A stretch of 64,000 bases of DNA from Rhodococcus opacus (lineage in GTDB: Bacteria > Actinomycetota > Actinomycetes > Mycobacteriales > Mycobacteriaceae): NCBI RefSeq assembly GCF_012396235.1, contig NZ_JAAXPA010000008.1, positions 1-64,000 on the forward strand, given 5' to 3'. How positions within the stretch are numbered: the first letter of the stretch is position 1; every line of letters begins with the position of its first letter. The notes beneath the pieces are model-generated. The model ran no database searches. It saw nothing but the letters and a program-made list of their open reading frames with translations, and was not told the DNA's origin. The position numbers and the translations under genes were made by a program. Shown here one piece after another: positions 17,784 to 26,458 of this stretch.

Positions 17784-19255
17784 GCGAACTCCTGTCCGCA
17801 GCCCTGCTCGGCACGGCACGGACCGTCCCGTCGTTCGAGGATCTGGCCACCGGTGAACTGGCACACTCGGTCAGCGGCGATCCGGCGGAGACTCTGCTGG
17901 GCGCCGCCGCCCTCGAGAACGCGTACCGCGACGGCGGGGTCGCCGCCTCCGCGCGCGTGCTGCCCGCACCCGCCGAGGACGATCCGAGACTGCAGTTGCC
18001 ACCCGGGTCCGCGTCGCATCTCATGCAGTTGCTCGCGGCCAAGTCGTGGACGCTCACCGAGTGGTTCGCGGTCGTGGCCGAGCGGGATTACCGCGCGCCG
18101 GATCATCTCGTCGCCGACCTGATGACCTCGGCCCGCACCAACGACACCCACCGCGAGAGCATTCTCCGACTGGTGGGTTCCCGCGGCCAGTGGCTCGCCG
18201 CGCAGAACCCGGACTGGTCGATGCTGGTCCGCCGGTCCGATCGCACCGACGTGTGGACACACGGCGCACACCAGGAACGACTGCAATGGCTCACGACCAT
18301 GCGGGCGGTGAACCCGGCGATCGCGATGGCCGAATTGAGCCGCACCTGGGATTCCGAACGGGGCGAGCACCGGGCGGCGTTCATCGCCGTTCTGGGAACG
18401 GGGCTGAGTGACGCCGACTCCGCCTTGCTCGAGCACGCACTCGACGACCGGCGGAAAGAGGTGCGCCAGCAGGCGGTCCAGTTGCTGCGGCAGCTGCCGA
18501 ACTCCGCATACGCCGGGCGAATGGCCGCTCGCGCCCGGGCATGGGTGCGGGTGGAGAAGAAGCCGCTGCGTACCCGTCTCGTGGTGAACATGCCCGGTTC
18601 CCTGGACGATTCGGCCCGTCGCGACGGCATCGAGGACGTCCACTTCAAGAACAAGGGAATCCGCACCTGGTGGTTGCGGATGGTGGTCACCGCAGCCCCC
18701 TTGTCGGTGTGGGAAGGCATGATCGGCTCCGCCTCCACCGCGTTGGAGATCCGGATCGAAGACCAGTGGCGGGAGGTGATGATGGAGGCGTGGACCACCG
18801 CCACTGTGCTGCAACGCAATCCGCGCTGGGCGTCGGCTCTGCTGCACCGCGAAGGGCGGAAGACCGAACGTCGCGTCGTACCGATCGTCCCCGCCCGCGA
18901 ACGCCTCGCATACATCCTGTCGGGTCGCGCCGACTCCTACCTGCTGGGCGTCGACGGCGCCGCACTGTTCGACGGTCTGCCCCATCCCTGGCCGCTCGAC
19001 CTGGCCGAGCGGGTGATCGCTCGCCTCGAGGACGTCGCCGGGCGGCACGCCGAGACCGGCAAGGACCTCGGGCAGTTCTCCCGGCACAGCCACTACTCGA
19101 CCCTCCGCAGCGCCGAGACGCACTTCCCGTTCGCTGCGGCGCCGATTCTCCGAGCAGCCGCCGAACGCACCCGCGATCCCGGCTGGCACCAGGCATTCGC
19201 CACTGTCGCCACCAACATCGACCACCGCAGAACAGTCCTGAAGGAGCTCGAGTGA
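17780..19255 (+). CDS. DUF5691-family protein
   Basis: 491 aa, all-helical with repeated Leu-rich helices (for example LLEHALDDRRKEVRQQAVQL and LLRQLPNSAYAGRMAARARA), suggesting HEAT-like or other alpha-solenoid repeats in the middle. No catalytic motif is visible. The family is known only from its association with SWIM, MoxR, DUF5682 and VWA genes. It overlaps both neighbours by 4 bp, so stoichiometric expression with them is likely. A scaffold or adaptor role is inference. Confidence 0.8.
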   Translation: MSELLSAALLGTARTVPSFEDLATGELAHSVSGDPAETLLGAAALENAYRDGGVAASARVLPAPAEDDPRLQLPPGSASHLMQLLAAKSWTLTEWFAVVAERDYRAPDHLVADLMTSARTNDTHRESILRLVGSRGQWLAAQNPDWSMLVRRSDRTDVWTHGAHQERLQWLTTMRAVNPAIAMAELSRTWDSERGEHRAAFIAVLGTGLSDADSALLEHALDDRRKEVRQQAVQLLRQLPNSAYAGRMAARARAWVRVEKKPLRTRLVVNMPGSLDDSARRDGIEDVHFKNKGIRTWWLRMVVTAAPLSVWEGMIGSASTALEIRIEDQWREVMMEAWTTATVLQRNPRWASALLHREGRKTERRVVPIVPARERLAYILSGRADSYLLGVDGAALFDGLPHPWPLDLAERVIARLEDVAGRHAETGKDLGQFSRHSHYSTLRSAETHFPFAAAPILRAAAERTRDPGWHQAFATVATNIDHRRTVLKELE

Positions 19256-20355
19256 CCGAGATCGCGGCCGCCCAGGCCGACCTGCTACGACCCCACGCCG
19301 AGCAGGCCTACGCCGACGAACTCGCCGCCCTCGCCGCGCACGACACCCGGCCCCGGCCACCGTCGTGGAAATTGTCTCCGTGGGCGGTCGTGACGTACCT
19401 GCTCGGCGGCGAACTCGACGACGGCACCGTCATCACCCCCAAGTACGTCGGTCCCCGCCGGCTCATCGAAGTGGCCGTCGCGACGCTCGCGACCGATCGC
19501 GCGTTGCTCCTGCTCGGTGTCCCCGGAACCGCCAAGACGTGGGTGTCCGAACACCTGTCGGCGGCGGTCTCCGGCGAGTCGACCCTGCTCGTCCAGGGAA
19601 CGTCGGGGACACCGGAGGAGGCCATCCGGTACGGCTGGAACTACGCGAGGCTTCTCGCAGAGGGCCCGACAGAGGGCGCACTCGTTCCGTCCCCCGTCAT
19701 GACGGCCATGCAGGGCGGGCGGATCGCACGGGTCGAAGAGCTCACCCGCATTCCCGCCGATGTGCAGGATGCACTCATCACCGTGCTGTCGGAGAAGACG
19801 CTGCCCATCCCCGAACTGGGCACCGAGGTGCAGGCCGCCAAGGGTTTCAACCTGATCGCCACCGCGAACGACCGCGACCGCGGGGTCAACGAACTGTCCT
19901 CCGCGTTGCGCAGGCGGTTCAACACGGTGGTCCTGCCCCTGCCCGCCAACGAGGAGGACGAGGTCGCCATCGTCGCGCGGCGCGTCGAGCAACTCGGGTC
20001 CTCGCTGGAACTGCCGGAAATCCCGGCGACCGTCGACGAGATCCGGCGTGTGGTCACCGTGTTCCGCGAACTCCGGTCGGGCGTCACCGGCGACGGCCGC
20101 ACCACACTGAAGTCGCCGTCCGGAACGCTGTCGACGGCGGAGGCGATCTCGGTCGTCACCAACGGACTCGCCCTCGCGGCGCACTTCGGCGACGGGGTGC
20201 TCCGTCCGTCCGACGTCGCCGCTGGCATCCTCGGGTCGGTGCTGAAGGACCCTGTGGCCGACAAGGTGGTGTGGACCGAATACCTCGAGGCCGTGGTCCG
20301 CGAACGGGAGGACTGGGCCGACTTCTACCGGGCGTGCCGCGAGGTCACCGGGTGA
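19252..20355 (+). CDS. MoxR-type AAA+ ATPase
   Basis: 367 aa. Walker A GVPGTAKT (residues 89-96), sensor 1 in LIATANDRDR (Asn206) and an arginine-finger region ALRRRFN (219-224) followed by the lid helices. The Walker B region is unusual: the typical hhhhDE is replaced by RIARVEELTRIP (Glu162-Glu163). MoxR ATPases work with VWA-domain partners as chaperones that remodel or load metals into target proteins; the VWA partner is three genes downstream in the same operon. GTG 19252 overlaps the DUF5691 stop. Closest E. coli analogue by gene neighbourhood is YehL. Confidence 0.93.
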   Translation: MTEIAAAQADLLRPHAEQAYADELAALAAHDTRPRPPSWKLSPWAVVTYLLGGELDDGTVITPKYVGPRRLIEVAVATLATDRALLLLGVPGTAKTWVSEHLSAAVSGESTLLVQGTSGTPEEAIRYGWNYARLLAEGPTEGALVPSPVMTAMQGGRIARVEELTRIPADVQDALITVLSEKTLPIPELGTEVQAAKGFNLIATANDRDRGVNELSSALRRRFNTVVLPLPANEEDEVAIVARRVEQLGSSLELPEIPATVDEIRRVVTVFRELRSGVTGDGRTTLKSPSGTLSTAEAISVVTNGLALAAHFGDGVLRPSDVAAGILGSVLKDPVADKVVWTEYLEAVVREREDWADFYRACREVTG

Positions 20356-22520
20356 ACTCCGACGTCCGTGTCTTCGGCATCCGCCACCACGGGCCCGGTT
20401 CGGCACGATCGGTGCGTCGCGCGCTCGACGAATTCGTCCCCGACGCCGTCCTCATCGAAGGGCCCGCGGACGCCGATCCGCTGGTCGCGTTGACTGCCTC
20501 CGACACCATGGAACCTCCGGTGGCCCTGCTCGCGTATGCCACCGGGGAGCCCAGGACGGCGGCGTTCTGGCCGTTCGCCGTGTTCTCCCCGGAGTGGCAG
20601 GCGCTGTCGTGGGCGGCCGGGCGCGGTGTCGACGTCCGCTTCTGCGACCTTCCGGCCGCCAACACCCTCGCCGCCGACGACTCCGACCCCCGCTCCGAGG
20701 ATCCGCTGACCCAGTTGGCCGCCGCGGCGGGCTACGACGACACCGAACGCTGGTGGGACGCCGTCATCGAATCAGGTTCGGGCCCCGACTCGTTCGACGC
20801 GATCACCGAGGCCATGACCGCGCTGCGGGACACCGTCGAACTCGACGAACCCACCAGCAGGCGCGAGGCGTACATGCGCCAGACGCTGCGGAAGGTGATC
20901 AAGGGCGGCGCCCAGCGGATCGCGGTGGTGTGCGGCGCCTGGCACGCCCCGGTACTCGCCGGACCTCTCGGACCGGCCACCGCGGACGCGCGAATCCTCA
21001 AGGGAATCCCCAAGATCAAGACCTCGCTGACGTGGGTGCCGTGGACGCACTCACGACTGTCCGCGGCGTCGGGGTACGGCGCCGGGATCACGTCCCCCGG
21101 CTGGTATCACCACCTGTTCACCGCACCGGACCGCACGATCACCCGATGGCTCACCAAGGTCGCGCGGGTGCTGCGGGACGAGGACCTTCCGGTATCGAGT
21201 GCGCATGTCATCGAATCCGTCCGTCTCGCAGACACGTTGGCAGCGATGCGCGCGCGGCCGCTGGCCGGTCTCTCCGAGGTCACCGAGGCCACCCGCGCCG
21301 TGATGTGCGACGGCGACGACGTCCTGCTCGACCTCATCACGCGGCGACTCGTCGTCGGCGAGGCTCTCGGCACCGTCCCGGACGACACCCCGACGGTGCC
21401 CCTCGACGCCGACCTGCGGGCGCGGGCGAAGACCCTGCGGCTCAAGCAGCAGGCCACCGAGAAGACCATCGACCTCGACCTGCGCCGAGACAACGACGTC
21501 GCGCGGTCCCGGCTCCTGCACCGCCTGCAGATCCTCGGTGTCGGCTGGGGCACCCCGGCCGACAGCGACGTCCGCGGTACCGGCACGTTCCGCGAGACGT
21601 GGTCCCTCACCTGGAAACCCGAACTGGCGGTGTCGATCATCGAGGCGTCGCTGTGGGGCACCACCGTCGAGGCCGCGGCGACAGCGAAGGTGCGCGAGGA
21701 GGCCTCGTCCGGTGACGTCTCCCTCGCCCGGCTCACCGGGCTGCTCGAGCAGGCCCTGCTGTCGGATCTCGGAGATGCGCTGGTCGAGTTGCTGCGCGCG
21801 CTGGAGACCGCGGCCACGCTCGACCACGACGTGATGCACCTGATGGATGCCCTGCCCGCGCTCACCCGCACGCTGCGATACGGCGACGTCCGCGGCACCG
21901 ACGTCTCGTCCCTCACCCGCGTCACCGACAGCCTGCTCGTCCGCATCTGCGCGGGACTGCCCTCGGCGCTGTCGGGTCTGGACGACGACAGCGCACTCGA
22001 CCTGCGCCGCGCCGTCGACGACGTCCATGCGGCGGTGATGCTGCGCGACGACGATCGTGCGTCGGCGCGGTGGCTCGGCACGCTCGCCGGCCTCGTCGAC
22101 CGCAGCGACGTGAACGGCCTCGTGATCGGACGCATGGTCCGATTGCTCCGCGACGCAGGCACCGTCAGCGAAACCGAGTCCGCCACCCGACTGTCGCGGG
22201 CGCTGTCCGTCGGCGCCGATCCCTCCGCCAAGGCGGGGTGGGTGGACGGCTTCCTCGGCGGCGGAGGTCTGCTGCTGGTCCACGACCGGCAGCTGCTGCG
22301 ACTGCTCGACGGCTGGGTGTCGGGACTGCGCGAGCAGGACTTCGTCGACGTGCTGCCATTGCTGCGGCGCACGTTCGGCGGCTTCGAAACCGGGGAACGC
22401 CGGGCGATCGGGCAGTCCGTGGAGGGCGGGTCCACGGAAGATGCCCGCGCCGAGATCGACGCTCGTCGGGGCACGATCGCGGTCCGGACCGTCGCGGACA
22501 TTCTGGGGGTGACATCGTGA
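20352..22520 (+). CDS. DUF5682-family protein with TIKI/TraB-like motif pattern
   Basis: 722 aa. The N-terminal 200 residues show an unusual pattern: RVFGIRHHGPGS (GxxH at 9-12), a strand ending in Glu (DAVLIEGPAD, Glu36), and RIAVVCGAWHAPVL (second GxxH at 195-198). Strand-GxxH, strand-Glu and a second strand-GxxH is the metal-site layout of the TIKI/TraB/EreA-ChaN-like hydrolases, so an uncharacterised metallohydrolase or peptidase activity is possible. The remainder is helical. GTG 20352 overlaps the MoxR stop. E. coli YehM is the analogue by neighbourhood. The hydrolase idea is inference, not family annotation. Confidence 0.82.
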   Translation: MNSDVRVFGIRHHGPGSARSVRRALDEFVPDAVLIEGPADADPLVALTASDTMEPPVALLAYATGEPRTAAFWPFAVFSPEWQALSWAAGRGVDVRFCDLPAANTLAADDSDPRSEDPLTQLAAAAGYDDTERWWDAVIESGSGPDSFDAITEAMTALRDTVELDEPTSRREAYMRQTLRKVIKGGAQRIAVVCGAWHAPVLAGPLGPATADARILKGIPKIKTSLTWVPWTHSRLSAASGYGAGITSPGWYHHLFTAPDRTITRWLTKVARVLRDEDLPVSSAHVIESVRLADTLAAMRARPLAGLSEVTEATRAVMCDGDDVLLDLITRRLVVGEALGTVPDDTPTVPLDADLRARAKTLRLKQQATEKTIDLDLRRDNDVARSRLLHRLQILGVGWGTPADSDVRGTGTFRETWSLTWKPELAVSIIEASLWGTTVEAAATAKVREEASSGDVSLARLTGLLEQALLSDLGDALVELLRALETAATLDHDVMHLMDALPALTRTLRYGDVRGTDVSSLTRVTDSLLVRICAGLPSALSGLDDDSALDLRRAVDDVHAAVMLRDDDRASARWLGTLAGLVDRSDVNGLVIGRMVRLLRDAGTVSETESATRLSRALSVGADPSAKAGWVDGFLGGGGLLLVHDRQLLRLLDGWVSGLREQDFVDVLPLLRRTFGGFETGERRAIGQSVEGGSTEDARAEIDARRGTIAVRTVADILGVTS

Positions 22521-23677
22521 CCGAAGACGCGGAGCGGCTCCGACGGTGGCGGCTGCTGCTCGGCAACGCCGCCGAGGAGTCCACCGGCGGTCTCGCGTCC
22601 AAGACGGACACCGCGATGGACGGCGCTCTGGCCGCCCTGTACGACACCACCAGTGAAGGGTCGAAGAGCCGCCGTCGCGGCGCGGGTCTCGGCGGATCGG
22701 CGCCGAAGGTCGCCCGCTGGCTCGGCGACATCCGCACCTACTTCCCGAGCAGCGTCGTGCAGGTGATGCAGAAGGACGCCATCGACCGACTCGGCCTCAC
22801 CCAGCTGCTCCTCGAACCCGAGCTGCTCGACGCCGTCGAACCGGACGTCCACCTCGTCGGCACGCTACTGAGCCTGAACCGGGTGATGCCCGAGACCAGC
22901 AAGGCCACCGCCCGGATGGTCGTCGAGAAGGTGGTCCGGGAGGTGGAGGAACGGATCGCGCAGAAGACCAGGACCGCCGTCACCGGTGCCCTGAACCGGT
23001 CGGCCCGCATCACCAACCCCAAGTACCGCGACATCGACTGGAATCGCACCATCCGCGCCAACCTCGCGCACTACCTGCCCGAATACAAGACGGTGGTGCC
23101 GGAGCGACTGCTCGGATACGGCCGCCGATCGCAGGCCGTGCACCGCGACGTCGTCCTCGCCATCGACCAGTCCGGGTCGATGGCGTCGAGCGTCGTGTAT
23201 GCGTCCGTGTTCGGCGCGGTGCTCGCCTCGATGCGGGCGCTGAAGACGTCGCTGGTCGTGTTCGACACGGCGGTCGTCGACCTCACCGACAAGCTGTCCG
23301 ATCCGGTCGACGTGCTGTTCGGCACGCAACTCGGCGGCGGCACCGACATCAACCGGGCCATCGCCTACAGCCAGTCACTGATCGACAGGCCGACGGAATC
23401 GCTGTTCGTGCTGATCTCGGACCTGTACGAGGGCGGGATCCGCGCGGAGATGCTGCGGCGGATGGCGGCGATGAAGAACGCAGGCGTCCAGGTGGTTGTT
23501 CTGCTGGCACTGTCCGACGACGGCGCCCCGTCGTTCGATCACGACAATGCGGCGGCCCTGGGTCGGCTCGGCATTCCCGCGTTCGCCTGCACACCGGACA
23601 AGTTCCCGGAACTGCTGGCGCTCGCACTGGAACGCGGCGATATCGGCAGGTGGGCCGACAGTCTCCGGACGGAATGA
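22517..23677 (+). CDS. VWA (von Willebrand A) domain protein, MoxR partner
   Basis: 386 aa. The C-terminal half is a VWA domain with a complete MIDAS: DQSGS (Asp217, Ser219, Ser221), Thr276 in GGGTDIN, and Asp302 in LISDLYEGG. The N-terminal part is helical with a basic stretch. VWA proteins bind a metal at this site and serve as substrate adaptors for MoxR ATPases. GTG 22517 overlaps the DUF5682 stop. E. coli YehP is the counterpart by neighbourhood. Last gene of the operon; the small membrane protein that follows is on the opposite strand. Confidence 0.92.
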   Translation: MTEDAERLRRWRLLLGNAAEESTGGLASKTDTAMDGALAALYDTTSEGSKSRRRGAGLGGSAPKVARWLGDIRTYFPSSVVQVMQKDAIDRLGLTQLLLEPELLDAVEPDVHLVGTLLSLNRVMPETSKATARMVVEKVVREVEERIAQKTRTAVTGALNRSARITNPKYRDIDWNRTIRANLAHYLPEYKTVVPERLLGYGRRSQAVHRDVVLAIDQSGSMASSVVYASVFGAVLASMRALKTSLVVFDTAVVDLTDKLSDPVDVLFGTQLGGGTDINRAIAYSQSLIDRPTESLFVLISDLYEGGIRAEMLRRMAAMKNAGVQVVVLLALSDDGAPSFDHDNAAALGRLGIPAFACTPDKFPELLALALERGDIGRWADSLRTE

Positions 23678-23684
23678 CCGGGGG

Positions 23685-23888
23685 TCAGCCGGCAGCCATC
23701 CGGCGGTCGCTGTGCAGTTCGGGGTGCGCGTCGGCGCGGATCCTGAGCAGGACCAGTCCGGAGACCGAGGCGACGATCAGCGATGCGACCGTCCAGGGAA
23801 CGTGCAGTTCGGAGATCCCGACTCCCGCACCGACGAGTCCCACGAAAAGCAGGCTCCACATGATCGCTTTGACTGGACCGGACCCCAT
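23685..23888 (-). CDS. small membrane protein, 67 aa
   Basis: 67 aa with two predicted transmembrane helices (AIMWSLLFVGLVGAGVGI and WTVASLIVASVSGLVLLRI) and a charged C-terminus. Family not recognised. The start is well supported by AAGGAG 8 nt upstream of ATG 23888. It converges on the VWA gene with a 7-bp gap. Confidence 0.7.
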   Translation of the reverse strand: MGSGPVKAIMWSLLFVGLVGAGVGISELHVPWTVASLIVASVSGLVLLRIRADAHPELHSDRRMAAG

Positions 23889-24023
23889 GGCAATGCTCCT
23901 TCACCGAGATTACGTACATCCCCCGTGAGTTCTGGTGTGCGCGCAGAACGTTAGCCGCGTCACACTGGGGTCCCTGTGCGACACGTCGAAAACGCTCTTT
24001 CCGATACCAATCCGAGACCTGGA

Positions 24024-24069
24024 CCCGTGAGTACTTATTAACCGCGGGCGGTTAATAAGTACTCACGGG
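24024..24069. repeat. perfect 46-bp palindrome (22-bp arms, 2-nt spacer)
   Basis: Left arm 24024-24045 begins CCCGTGAGTACTTATTAACC; the right arm 24048-24069 is its exact reverse complement and the spacer is GG. It lies 5 bp after the stop of the acyl-CoA dehydrogenase gene (24075, minus strand) and 135 bp upstream of the small membrane protein gene. It could act as a bidirectional factor-independent terminator although it lacks a T tract, or be a copy of a dispersed palindromic element. Perfect conservation of such long arms is striking. Confidence 0.85.
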
Positions 24070-24074
24070 GGCGG

Positions 24075-25202
24075 CTAGATGATGCTGATGGCCCCCTGGG
24101 TGGTCGCCGACGCGAGCACCCGCAGGTGGTCGTCGGACCCGCCGAGGGTGTGCTCGATGGCGGTCAGCCGGCTCACGTAGTGTCCGACCGGATACTCGGC
24201 CGTCATGCCGATGCCGCCGTGCATCTGGATCGCTTCCTGCCCGATCGTGCGGGCGGAGCGGCCGATCTGCAGTTTGGCGCGCGAGGCGACCACCGGATCG
24301 ACGGTTCCGTCGGCCAGCGACATCGTCGCGTAGAGACTCATGCTGCGAGCCAGTTCCAGCAGCACGTACATGTCGGCCGCACGGTGCGTGAGCGTCTGGA
24401 ACTTCGCGATCGGGACACCGAACTGCTTGCGGGTCTTCAGGTACTCAGTGGTCAGCCGCAGCGCCTCCTCCATCGCGCCGACGGCCTCCGCGCCCAGTGC
24501 CGCCTGTGCCCGGATCTGCGCGCTCTCGATCGCCGACGACGCGTCGCCGCCCTCACCGAGGGGCTCCGCCGGGGTGTCCGACAGTTCCACCTGCGCGGCC
24601 CGCAGTCCATCGTGGGTCGCGTAGGCGGTGCGGGTCAGGCCGCTGGCGTCGGCGTCGACGAGGAACAGTCCGACCCCACCGTCCGGGAGTGCCGCCGTGA
24701 CGACCAGTGTGTTCGCGCTACCTCCGTGCGGAACGGGGTTCTTGGTACCGGTGAGGGTCCACGCGTCGCCGTCCTTCTTCGCGGTCGTGGACACCTGGGT
24801 CGACGGCCAGCGCACACCCGGTTCCCGCTCCGCGAATGCCAGCAGGAGGTTGCCCTCGGACACGTCGGGCAGAATCCGGCGGCGCTGCTCCGTGCTGCCT
24901 GCCGCGGCGATCAGGCCGCCGGGGACGAGCACCGCGTCGAGGACGGGTTCGGGCGCGAGGCGGCGGCCGATCTCGGTCATCACCGATGCGACCTCGACCG
25001 GTCCGGCGCCCATTCCGCCGTCTTCCTCGTCGAAGCTCAGGCCCAGCAGTCCCACCTCGGCGAGTTGCTTCCACACCTGCGGGCTCCACCCCTGCTCGGT
25101 GTCGGTGACGGCGTTGCGCTTCTCCGCGTCGTAGCTGCGGCCCAGCAGTTCACGGGTGGTGTCGCGCAGCAGTTTCTGTTCGTCGGTCAGTTCGAAGTCC
25201 AT
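24075..25202 (-). CDS. acyl-CoA dehydrogenase, probable beta-type subunit
   Basis: 375 aa. FAD-dependent acyl-CoA dehydrogenase fold: N-terminal LTDEQKLLRDTTRELL, and a C-terminal QIGRSARTIGQEAIQMHGGIGMTAEYPVGHY that is typical of fadE proteins. It is shorter and more divergent in the middle than its neighbour, as in the alpha2-beta2 acyl-CoA dehydrogenases of steroid and lipid degradation, where one subunit carries the catalytic Glu. It follows the partner gene by 9 bp, so the two probably form one enzyme. Substrate unknown; the FadE17/FadE18 pair of M. tuberculosis is a possible counterpart. Confidence 0.88.
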   Translation of the reverse strand: MDFELTDEQKLLRDTTRELLGRSYDAEKRNAVTDTEQGWSPQVWKQLAEVGLLGLSFDEEDGGMGAGPVEVASVMTEIGRRLAPEPVLDAVLVPGGLIAAAGSTEQRRRILPDVSEGNLLLAFAEREPGVRWPSTQVSTTAKKDGDAWTLTGTKNPVPHGGSANTLVVTAALPDGGVGLFLVDADASGLTRTAYATHDGLRAAQVELSDTPAEPLGEGGDASSAIESAQIRAQAALGAEAVGAMEEALRLTTEYLKTRKQFGVPIAKFQTLTHRAADMYVLLELARSMSLYATMSLADGTVDPVVASRAKLQIGRSARTIGQEAIQMHGGIGMTAEYPVGHYVSRLTAIEHTLGGSDDHLRVLASATTQGAISII

Positions 25203-25211
25203 GTCACGCCC

Positions 25212-26387
25212 TCACAATCCGAGGATCGAGGAGGCGATGATGCTGCGCTGCACTTCGCTCGATCCGCTGTAGATGGAAACCTTGCGGTAGTTCAGATACG
25301 TCGGAGTCGTCCGCTGCGCCCAGAGCGGCGAGGAGATGCCGTCACCTGCGGCGAAGGGCAGGGAGTCGGGTCCCGCGACGTCGGTGAGCAGTTCGAGGGT
25401 GGCCTGCTGCAGTTCGGACCCGCGCAGCTTCAGCAGCGACGACGCCGGGTTCGGCTTGCCGTCCGCCGAACTGGCCACCACCCGCAGCTGGGTGAGTTCG
25501 AGCGCGATGATCTCGTTCTCCAACTCGGCGATCCGGGCGGCGAACAGCGGATCGTCGAGCAGCGTCCCCTCGCCGACCGAGATCTCGGCTGCGCGTTCCT
25601 TCGCCTGCGCGAGACGGACTTTGGAGAATCCCAGCCGGGTCACACCGGTGCGCTCGTTGCCGAGCAGGAACTTGGCGTAGCTCCAGCCCTGGTTCTCCTC
25701 GCCCACGAGGTTCTCGGCAGGCACGCGCACGTCCTCGAAGAAGATCTCGTTGACCTCGTAGCCGCCGTCGATCAGCTTGATCGGGCGCACCGTGACGCCG
25801 GGCGTCTTCATGTCGACGAGGATGAACGAGATACCGGCCTGCTTCTTGGGGGCGTCCGGGTTGGTGCGAGCGAGGACGAAGATCCAGTCGGCGTGCTGCG
25901 CCAGCGTGGTCCACGTCTTCTGGCCGTTGAGCACGTAGTCGTCGCCGTCGCGGACGGCGCGGGTCTTCAGCGACGCGAGGTCGGAGCCGGCCTCGGGTTC
26001 GGAGAATCCCTGGCACCACCAGATGTCGAGGTTGGCGGTCGGGGGAAGGAACTTCTCCTTCTGCTCCTGCGAACCGAAGGCCGCGATGACCGGGCCGACC
26101 ATGCTGGTGTTGAACGCGAGCGGCTCGGGCACCGACGCGAGCTGCAGTTCGTCGAGCCAGATGTGCTTCTGCACCGGCGTCCAGTCGCGGCCGCCCCACT
26201 CGACCGGCCAGTGCGGCGTCGCGAGACCGTTGGCGTTCAGAATCCGCTGGGACTCGATGAACCCTTCCTTCCCCACTTCTTCTCCACGCGCATACCGCTC
26301 GCGGATCTCCGCCGGAATCTGCGTGGTGAAGAACGTTCGCATCTCGTCGCGGAACGCCAGCTCCTCGTCGGTCAAGGCCAGATTCAT
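25212..26387 (-). CDS. acyl-CoA dehydrogenase, probable catalytic alpha-type subunit
   Basis: 391 aa. FAD and substrate segments WWCQGFSEPEAGSDLASLKT and YVLNGQKTWTTLAQHADWIF are canonical, and the C-terminus IYSGSSEVQRSIIASSILGL is the usual FAD-contacting end. Glu245 in LLGNERTG lies in the region that supplies the catalytic base in alpha subunits of ChsE-type heteromeric dehydrogenases. ATG 26387 is preceded by AAGGAA. It oxidises an acyl-CoA at C2-C3, donating electrons to ETF. Operon with the 24075 gene. Confidence 0.9.
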   Translation of the reverse strand: MNLALTDEELAFRDEMRTFFTTQIPAEIRERYARGEEVGKEGFIESQRILNANGLATPHWPVEWGGRDWTPVQKHIWLDELQLASVPEPLAFNTSMVGPVIAAFGSQEQKEKFLPPTANLDIWWCQGFSEPEAGSDLASLKTRAVRDGDDYVLNGQKTWTTLAQHADWIFVLARTNPDAPKKQAGISFILVDMKTPGVTVRPIKLIDGGYEVNEIFFEDVRVPAENLVGEENQGWSYAKFLLGNERTGVTRLGFSKVRLAQAKERAAEISVGEGTLLDDPLFAARIAELENEIIALELTQLRVVASSADGKPNPASSLLKLRGSELQQATLELLTDVAGPDSLPFAAGDGISSPLWAQRTTPTYLNYRKVSIYSGSSEVQRSIIASSILGL

Positions 26388-26458
26388 CGGAATTCCTTCG
26401 CACTCGAGGTCGGATTCATGTTCTGGTCCCGACGTTACTCCCTCGTGCGGCTCACAGG

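Noticed and set aside
24024..24069. Palindrome as a phage or integron attachment site
   Set aside because: No integrase gene, tRNA gene or phage gene is near it.
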